DNA of 6,835 nucleotides from an uncultured Collinsella sp. (GTDB taxonomy: Bacteria; Actinomycetota; Coriobacteriia; Coriobacteriales; Coriobacteriaceae), in NCBI GenBank assembly GCA_937896835.1, contig CALBOJ010000078.1:1-6835 (forward strand). The letters run 5' to 3'. Shown here one piece after another: positions 1-3,761 of this stretch. Every line of letters begins with the position of its first letter. Position 1 is the stretch's first letter. The notes under the pieces were generated by a model. It made no database searches, had not been told where the DNA came from, and saw only the letters and a list, made by a program, of their open reading frames with translations. Made by a program: the position numbers and the translations under genes.

Positions 1-951
1 ATGCGCGCGGATGCCCTCGTGCATGGAGACAACCTTGGCGTTGGCGCCGCCGTGGCGCGGGCCCTTGAGCGAGCCGATAGCCGCGGCGTAGGCGGAATAC
101 GGGTCGGTGGCCGAAGACGACAGCACGCGGCAAGCGAAGGTGGAGTTGTTGCCGCCGCCGTGCTCGGCATGCAGCATGAGCATAACGTCGAGCAGCATCG
201 CCTCATCGCGGGTGAATGCCATGCCGCCGCGCAGGACCTGTAGGATGGTCTCGGCGGTGGAGAGACCGGGCGTGGGGTGCGGCACGTGAACCTCGGAGCC
301 GCGAAGCTTGGCGATCGAGGCCATGTGTGCGAAGGCGGCGATGCGCGGGAGACGTGCGAGCATGGAAATGGCGACGTCGATTTCGTGCTCGGGCGTGATC
401 ACGTCTGGTTCGGCATCGAAGGCGTAGAGCAGCAGCACGGCGCGCTGGAGCACGTTCATGATGCTCGACGACACCGTGGTCATAGGGAACTCTTTGACGT
501 ACTCGTCGCTCAGATGTCTAAAGGCGCCCAGGCGCTCGCAAAAGCCGTCGAGCTCTTCCTTGTTGGGTAGCGAACCCGTGATAAGCAGATAGGCGACTTC
601 CTCGTAGCCGTAGCGATTCTCGGCCTGGGCATTGTTGACCAGATCCTCGATGCTGTAGCCGCGAAGCGTGAGCTTGCCCTGATCGGGCACGACCTTTCCG
701 TCGACCTTGTTGTAGCCGTGCACATCCGAGATGCGAGTGAGGCCCGCGACCACGCCCGAGCCGTCGGCATTGCGCAGGCCGCGCTTGACATTGTGCTCAA
801 CAAACAGGCCCTCGTCATAAGGGTCGGTCGGCAGGCCGTGGTAGAGGTTTTCGCTCTCAGACGAAATCTGGCGGCTTGCTTCGTAATCCAAGACCAGACG
901 GCTCAGGTGGTCGTCGAAGCGGTAGTAGATTTTCTTGGCGTCGTAGGCCAT
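1..951 (-). CDS. gltA: Citrate synthase, 3' end outside window
   Basis: Condenses acetyl-CoA with oxaloacetate to citrate in the cytosol, the entry step of the oxidative TCA branch that feeds glutamate synthesis. The first 317 residues are visible and the frame is open to the window edge; family members usually run to about 370-450 residues, so roughly the C-terminal quarter is missing, including the GHxVY-type second histidine and the catalytic aspartate. Visible family landmarks are the GLTRISDV and GYSIEDL segments near residues 70-102, the oxaloacetate-binding histidine in LHAEHGGGNNST (residues 260-271), and the first catalytic histidine, H300, in GPRHGGAN. The start at 951 has a strong Shine-Dalgarno 5 bases upstream. 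An in-frame ATG seven codons earlier (970-972) has none, so it was not chosen. The gene lies 74 bases downstream of the ACT-domain gene on the same strand and is probably cotranscribed with it. 2-Methylcitrate synthase is a possible alternative that this fragment cannot exclude. The symbol is the generic family name. Confidence 0.93.
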   Translation of the reverse strand, partial: MAYDAKKIYYRFDDHLSRLVLDYEASRQISSESENLYHGLPTDPYDEGLFVEHNVKRGLRNADGSGVVAGLTRISDVHGYNKVDGKVVPDQGKLTLRGYSIEDLVNNAQAENRYGYEEVAYLLITGSLPNKEELDGFCERLGAFRHLSDEYVKEFPMTTVSSSIMNVLQRAVLLLYAFDAEPDVITPEHEIDVAISMLARLPRIAAFAHMASIAKLRGSEVHVPHPTPGLSTAETILQVLRGGMAFTRDEAMLLDVMLMLHAEHGGGNNSTFACRVLSSSATDPYSAYAAAIGSLKGPRHGGANAKVVSMHEGIRAH

Positions 952-956
952 GTGCG

Positions 957-965
957 CTCCTCTCC
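957..965 (-). promoter_or_regulatory. Ribosome binding site of citrate synthase
   Basis: The minus strand reads GGAGAGGAG, then a 5-base spacer, then the ATG at 951. This strong site decides between the ATG at 951 and the in-frame ATG at 972, which lacks a purine-rich element upstream. Confidence 0.8.
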
Positions 966-1025
966 GGGCCATGTGGTGACGTTGCGCCTGGGCGCACGTT
1001 GGGCCGTCTCCACGCAGCCTGTTCG

Positions 1026-1313
1026 CTACAGGCGGTACATAAAGTTAAAGACGTCCTCGCGCTGGATGGACACGTTGACGCCCGAAAGCTCGCCGGCCTC
1101 GGCCAGGGCCTTCTGCAGCTCGGCAAAGTCGAGCTTGGACTCGGCGGTGTCGGCCAGCATGGTCATGGTGAAGATGTCCTCGATAATGGACTGCGTGATG
1201 TCGCGGATGTCGACGTTGGCCTCGCCCAGAACGCGGGTGACGCCGGCGACGATGCCGGGGCGGTTCTTGCCAAGGACGGTGATGACGATACGGGAGGACG
1301 AGATCTCGGCCAT
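1026..1313 (-). CDS. Stand-alone ACT-domain protein (UPF0237-like)
   Basis: A 95-residue protein consisting of a single ACT domain and a short C-terminal extension. ACT domains are small ligand-binding folds, usually for amino acids, that act as regulatory modules; the ligand of these stand-alone members is not established. The N-terminal strand and loop RIVITVLGKNRPGIVAG (about residues 8-24) carries the typical G-x-N-R-P-G-I turn where the ligand site forms at the dimer interface. It is followed by the helix and the second strand ANVDIRDITQSI (about residues 32-43). The length matches the UPF0237 family. The start at 1313 is preceded by AAAGGG at a suitable distance. In many Gram-positive bacteria a UPF0210/PFL-family gene follows this gene; here citrate synthase follows instead, 74 bases downstream on the same strand. 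A -10-like TACAAT lies about 60 bases upstream of the start. Confidence 0.88.
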   Translation of the reverse strand: MAEISSSRIVITVLGKNRPGIVAGVTRVLGEANVDIRDITQSIIEDIFTMTMLADTAESKLDFAELQKALAEAGELSGVNVSIQREDVFNFMYRL

Positions 1314-1360
1314 GGGAAACCCTTTCGCGTGATTGCGGCGCGCGCGGGGCGCTCCGCTAC

Positions 1361-1383
1361 GGTACAGTGTTCATCATTGTACC
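1361..1383 (-). promoter_or_regulatory. Candidate promoter/operator of the ACT-citrate synthase unit
   Basis: An imperfect palindrome with 9-base arms, GGTACAGTG and CATTGTACC, separated by TTCAT, with one G-T mismatch. The right arm, read on the minus strand, contains TACAAT (1376-1381), a good -10 hexamer 60-odd bases upstream of the ACT gene start. No convincing -35 hexamer is present at 16-18 bases. A dyad overlapping a -10 is typical of a repressor operator, but this is inference. Confidence 0.35.
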
Positions 1384-1509
1384 TGTCTGGCGCAAAAAAG
1401 GCGCGCTCGCTGCGGCGTTACATGCCTGCAACATGAGCGTAAGGGGGAAGGCCGCACGGGGAAGAGCCGTCTGGCGCGTGTCCGGCTCGTGTTGGGTTGA
1501 TTTCCGATC

Positions 1510-1572
1510 TCAGCCGAACACATTGAGCGGACAGGCCGTTCCCGCAGTCAGCCGAACGCCTCCGACGGCTGA
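1510..1572. repeat. Direct repeat TCAGCCGAAC with an overlapping inverted repeat
   Basis: TCAGCCGAAC occurs at 1510-1519 and again at 1548-1557. The second copy starts a stem TCAGCCG (1548-1554) that pairs perfectly with CGGCTGA (1566-1572). The repeats lie in the non-coding stretch between the recombinase remnant and the ACT gene, so integrase arm sites of an old attachment region are possible. Nothing here proves that. Confidence 0.4.
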
Positions 1573-1585
1573 TTCCGAACTGGAA

Positions 1586-1627
1586 GCGGAGGGCATCCCC
1601 GCCCTTCGGTAGGGGATACCGCTCCGC
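1586..1627. other. Long imperfect hairpin
   Basis: The arms GCGGAG (1586-1591) and CTCCGC (1622-1627) pair perfectly. They continue inward through GGCATCCCC and GGGGATACC with one mismatch and a one-base bulge, around a loop of about 11 bases. It lies downstream of the recombinase remnant on the minus strand, where a terminator would be expected, but no T-tract follows on either strand. A rho-independent terminator is therefore only weakly supported. Confidence 0.45.
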
Positions 1628-1641
1628 GGCGCATGCCGCGG
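1624..1641. other. Perfect GC-rich hairpin overlapping the previous one
   Basis: CCGCGGC (1624-1630) and GCCGCGG (1635-1641) form a perfect 7-bp stem with loop GCAT. It shares 1624-1627 with the outer stem of the 1586-1627 hairpin, so the two structures are mutually exclusive in a single strand. No T-tract follows. Confidence 0.45.
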
Positions 1642-1709
1642 GCGGCGCCCCTATCGGACCACCGTGACCTCAGTTGGGATGGGCCCAGCACTGCCGCGTA
1701 CTCGGTGAG

Positions 1710-2435
1710 CTAGAGCCAACTGTTCGTCTTCACGTCGCGTATGGCGATATTTCGGTCGTCCGGCTCGGTGATGCCGTAGCCGAACGCCTGGAGCGTCTCG
1801 ATGGACTCCTGGATCCTCTGTTGGAACATTGGACCCGGATCGACCCTCGGCCCGAGGTGCCCGCGCCAAAGGCACGGCGTGGCGCGCAGCATGTTATGGA
1901 TTTTGGAGATGGGCTCGATGTCGGCGTAGACGTTGAGCGTCGCCATGGCGTCCTTGTGGCCGAGGATCGATTGGAGCGCCTTGATATCGCCGCCTTGGCG
2001 GATCCACTGCGTTGCGAACGTGTGGCGAAGGCCGTGGAACGTGATCAGCTCATCGTTGGTGCCCATGAGGCCGTTGGTCTCCGAGAACGTCTTGAACGCC
2101 CTGCGGATATAGCTTGTCGTCGCGAAGGTCGCGCCCGGCTCCGACAGGATGTAGCAGTCCCCGATCTCGACCGCCCCGGTAAGGCCGCGCAAGCGCAGCT
2201 TTCCGCAGTCGATCTCGTGGGTCTCCTTCAGGAAGGGGAGTAGGCCGACCGGGTCGATGGGGATACCCCTGGCGTCATGGGTCTTGGTGTCCTTGATGAA
2301 CGAACCCATTCCCTTCGCGTACGCCACCGAGTGTCTGATCGAGATCAGGCCCGTCTCGAAATCCACATCGCACCACCGAAGGCCGCAGACCTCGCCGATT
2401 CGCATCCCCGTGTGCAGGGCGAGTACGACCGCCCT
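1710..2435 (-). pseudogene. Tyrosine recombinase (phage-type integrase), catalytic domain only
   Basis: This 241-codon stretch is the C-terminal catalytic domain of a tyrosine recombinase, the enzyme class that integrates phages and conjugative elements. Counting from the first codon after the upstream TAG, box I reads ALHTGMRIGEVCGLRW with the catalytic arginine at residue 12. The H-x-x-R box reads HGLRHTFAT with H134 and R137. LGHKD supplies the second histidine (H160), and the tyrosine nucleophile is Y170 in LNVYAD. All catalytic residues are present, but the roughly 150-180 residues of arm-binding and core-binding domains expected upstream are missing. The frame starts directly behind the TAG of the XRE gene, in the same frame. 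An internal ATG at 2405 would begin inside box I and has no ribosome binding site, so a functional protein is unlikely. It looks like a deletion-truncated integrase. Residues after about 185 are weakly conserved. Confidence 0.82.
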
Positions 2436-2687
2436 CTAATCCTCGGCGGACCAATCGAGTCCGAACTCCTTTCGGGCATCCTCTTCGCTCATGACTTCGA
2501 GAAGGTCTCCGGGTTGGCAACGAAGGGCGAGGCATAGCTGCTCGAGTGTGTTGAAGCGAATGCCGCGAATATGCCCTTTTTTAATACGGGACAGGTTCAC
2601 GGGCGTGGTTCCAATCCTTTCGGCAAGTTCGTTCGAGGAAATCTTTCGCTCGGCCATGATCTTGTCGAGGCGAACAATTACGGGCAT
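2436..2687 (-). CDS. XRE-family regulator, YozG type
   Basis: An 83-residue, single-domain helix-turn-helix DNA-binding protein of the Cro/CI (XRE) superfamily. The opening MPVIVRLDKIMAERKIS, the HTH core from about residue 17 (NELAERIGTTPVNLSRIKKG) and the segment IRFNTLEQLCLALRCQPGDLLE (about residues 43-64) match the YozG-like subgroup, which is typically paired with a DUF2975 membrane protein. The gene starts 9 bases after the stop of such a protein, with an AAGGAAA ribosome binding site spanning that gap, so the two genes are cotranscribed. Likely role, by inference: repressor of its own operon and perhaps of the divergent export operon, acting at the dyads in 3247-3281. The C-terminal tail, about 19 residues after the QPGDLLE block, is followed by an in-frame recombinase remnant, so the last residues may derive from a deletion junction. 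Confidence 0.88.
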   Translation of the reverse strand: MPVIVRLDKIMAERKISSNELAERIGTTPVNLSRIKKGHIRGIRFNTLEQLCLALRCQPGDLLEVMSEEDARKEFGLDWSAED

Positions 2688-2696
2688 GGCGTTTCC

Positions 2697-3209
2697 TTAC
2701 GCAATCTCGTCGGAGTCGAGGTACAGCTCTCGGGCGTACAAGAAGAGCTGGGAAAGCATGAACAGGACGATGCCGAGAACCAGAGAGGTCCAATCGAATG
2801 ATGAAGCGATCTCTTGGGCGCCGACGGCCCCCTCGCCGCCAAACATCGAAACGGAGGTTTTGAGTGAGCCGGCGTAGAGGCTGGTGGCAGCTTGAACAAC
2901 GAAGAGAATGCCGAGCACCTTCAAGCATGTCGCAGACCCTTTCTTGAAGGGGTCTCCGCTCTTGATCGTCCACACGAGAACGGCGCTGAGGATGGTCGTA
3001 GCGATACCGATGACGGCAGGGACCAATGTCGAGATCGCAAGGGCTGGATACGCGGGGGAGTCTGCAATTACAGGGTTGTCGAGCACTTCGATTGCTGGCT
3101 TTAAGGAGAACGCCACTTGTGCGATGGCGGTGGCGCAAAGGGTCGCAGAGGCTATCGCACATGCGATGCGGAAGGAATGAAGCCGGGGAGTGCGATTGTC
3201 GGAACTCAT
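2697..3209 (-). CDS. DUF2975-family membrane protein
   Basis: A 170-residue integral membrane protein with four hydrophobic segments, at about residues 13-35, 55-82, 92-115 and 138-160. The motif SGDPFKKGS between the second and third segments and the C-terminal FLYARELYLDSDEI fit the DUF2975 family, whose members usually show a PF motif in that loop and end in a tyrosine/leucine-rich acidic tail. Genes of this family generally sit next to a YozG-like XRE gene, as here (B. subtilis YoaS/YozG is the pattern I have in mind). The function of the family is unknown; membrane sensing coupled to the regulator is a reasonable inference. The ATG at 3209 has an ideal GGAGG at 3215-3219. It is the first gene of the leftward operon, divergent from the export operon at 3330. 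Confidence 0.85.
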   Translation of the reverse strand: MSSDNRTPRLHSFRIACAIASATLCATAIAQVAFSLKPAIEVLDNPVIADSPAYPALAISTLVPAVIGIATTILSAVLVWTIKSGDPFKKGSATCLKVLGILFVVQAATSLYAGSLKTSVSMFGGEGAVGAQEIASSFDWTSLVLGIVLFMLSQLFLYARELYLDSDEIA

Positions 3210-3246
3210 AATAACCTCCGAAGAATTTAAAAAACTCAGGTTACTT

Positions 3247-3265
3247 TTTAACAGTTTATGTTAAA
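3247..3265. promoter_or_regulatory. Operator-like 19-bp palindrome between divergent operons
   Basis: TTTAACA (3247-3253) and TGTTAAA (3259-3265) are perfect inverted arms around GTTTA. The dyad covers the candidate -10 of the leftward promoter and ends immediately before the TTGACT box of the rightward one. This is a natural binding site for a dimeric XRE regulator such as the protein at 2436-2687; the pairing is inferred. Confidence 0.55.
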
Positions 3266-3281
3266 TTGACTTTGCCGGCAA
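3253..3281 (-). promoter_or_regulatory. Candidate promoter of the DUF2975-XRE operon
   Basis: On the minus strand TTGCCG (3276-3281) and TAAACT (3253-3258) are separated by 17 bases, each matching the sigma-70 consensus at four of six positions. The predicted transcript would start near 3246, about 37 bases before the ATG at 3209. The -10 lies inside the 19-bp palindrome. Confidence 0.4.
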
Positions 3282-3297
3282 GTAATCACAGCATACT
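3266..3297 (+). promoter_or_regulatory. Weak candidate promoter of the export operon
   Basis: TTGACT (3266-3271) is a good -35 hexamer, but the best -10-like sequence, CATACT (3292-3297), is 20 bases away, longer than ideal. A perfect 10-bp palindrome TTGCCGGCAA (3272-3281) lies between them. The poor spacing could mean an activator-dependent or low-activity promoter. Confidence 0.3.
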
Positions 3298-3319
3298 GCA
3301 ACCGAAACCCCTCTAGATT

Positions 3320-3326
3320 GGAGAGG
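3320..3326 (+). promoter_or_regulatory. Ribosome binding site of the secreted-protein gene
   Basis: GGAGAGG lies just upstream of the ATG at 3330. It would fall inside the coding sequence if the in-frame TTG at 3318 were used, so the ATG at 3330 is the supported start. Confidence 0.65.
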
Positions 3327-3329
3327 ATT

Positions 3330-3695
3330 ATGTTCAGTACTGTTAAGTCGTGTAAGCTCTTGGTTTTCCTCGGCCTCGCTCTTTGTTTGTTGCTGCCGGG
3401 AGCCCCCGCTTTTGCGGATACCCCGATGCCTCCTTCCCATGAGAGCAGCCAGTGTGCCCTCGTTGAGCCCCTCGGGTATACGGACGACGTCGTCGATACC
3501 TACTGGAGCTACAGCTGTCCTCGCGGCGTAAGCGGGCACAGCATCTCGATGTTCAACATCTCTTACAAGACGATTTCCTACCGAAATGGCTATCGCCGAT
3601 CCGCGCATCATAGGGAATCCCGCCTCGCTGCAATGTGCTCCTGTGGTGTTCTTGGCACAACTGATAAATGGCAATTTGTCTATAGCACCTACTAG
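3330..3695 (+). CDS. Secreted cysteine-containing small protein, candidate bacteriocin
   Basis: A 121-residue precursor with a textbook Sec signal peptide: lysines at 6 and 9, hydrophobic core 10-22, and cleavage motif AFA-D after residue 29. The mature part is about 92 residues with four cysteines (42, 63, 103, 105), enough for two disulfides. It has an acidic start (30-56) and an arginine-rich middle (85-98). I do not recognise the family with certainty. A sparse pattern, WSY at 59-61, then Y-x-N-x4-S-x2-H-x2-S at 84-97 and a late tryptophan, can be laid over lactococcin-972-type bacteriocins (W-x-Y-G, [WY]SNYxHxSKxHxxS), but with a longer middle. It is the first gene of an operon with a large membrane protein and an ABC ATPase, the arrangement known for lactococcin-972 loci. 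A secreted toxin or bacteriocin is therefore the leading idea. A transporter-linked secreted ligand or a surface factor are alternatives. Confidence 0.8.
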   Translation: MFSTVKSCKLLVFLGLALCLLLPGAPAFADTPMPPSHESSQCALVEPLGYTDDVVDTYWSYSCPRGVSGHSISMFNISYKTISYRNGYRRSAHHRESRLAAMCSCGVLGTTDKWQFVYSTY

Positions 3696-3702
3696 ATGCG
3701 AG

Positions 3703-3731
3703 GAAGGGCCGAGCATTTTGTTCGGCCCTTC
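3703..3731 (+). terminator. Perfect 10-bp hairpin between secreted-protein and permease genes
   Basis: GAAGGGCCGA (3703-3712) and TCGGCCCTTC (3722-3731) pair perfectly around a 9-base loop. The hairpin starts 8 bases after the secreted-protein stop and ends 30 bases before the chosen permease start. The bases after it (TGTTCC) are only weakly T-rich, so full termination is doubtful. A leaky attenuator, or a 3' stabilising stem that keeps the first gene's message more abundant than the transporter message, fits better. Confidence 0.55.
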
Positions 3732-3751
3732 TGTTCCGACTGGATGAGGTT

Positions 3752-3755
3752 AAGG
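3752..3755 (+). promoter_or_regulatory. Ribosome binding site deciding the permease start
   Basis: AAGG lies 6 bases before the ATG at 3762. The in-frame ATG at 3696 would place the 10-bp hairpin inside the coding sequence and has no ribosome binding site. The ATG at 3744 also lacks one. Confidence 0.5.
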
Positions 3756-3761
3756 TTGGCG

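Larger units (their letters stand above)
1384..1709. other. Non-coding stretch beyond the recombinase remnant
   Basis: No reading frame here looks like a protein. The one plus-strand frame crossing it has no ribosome binding site and a low-complexity, arginine- and serine-rich translation. The stretch holds the direct repeat and the two hairpins listed separately. No tRNA gene or other attachment gene could be recognised in it. Confidence 0.6.

Noticed and set aside
718..1332. 204-codon plus-strand open frame
   Set aside because: It lies antisense to citrate synthase and the ACT gene, both of which have clear family motifs. It has no ribosome binding site and its composition is that of a reverse-strand shadow.
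1367..1612. 81-codon plus-strand open frame in the intergenic stretch
   Set aside because: It spans the palindrome, the repeats and part of a hairpin, has no ribosome binding site, and its translation looks random.
1640..1710. tRNA gene as the attachment site of the integrase
   Set aside because: No cloverleaf or conserved T-arm (GTTCRANYC) could be recognised on either strand here.
1674..2243. 189-codon plus-strand open frame
   Set aside because: It is antisense to the recombinase catalytic domain, whose R, H-x-x-R and Y motifs are unmistakable. The frame is an artefact of high GC.
3318..3329. TTG start four codons upstream for the secreted protein
   Set aside because: It would place the GGAGAGG ribosome binding site inside the coding region; the ATG at 3330 has that site at a workable distance.
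3696..3761. Upstream ATG extending the permease by 22 residues
   Set aside because: It would begin directly at the previous stop and translate through the 10-bp hairpin, with no ribosome binding site; AAGG six bases before 3762 supports the shorter form.
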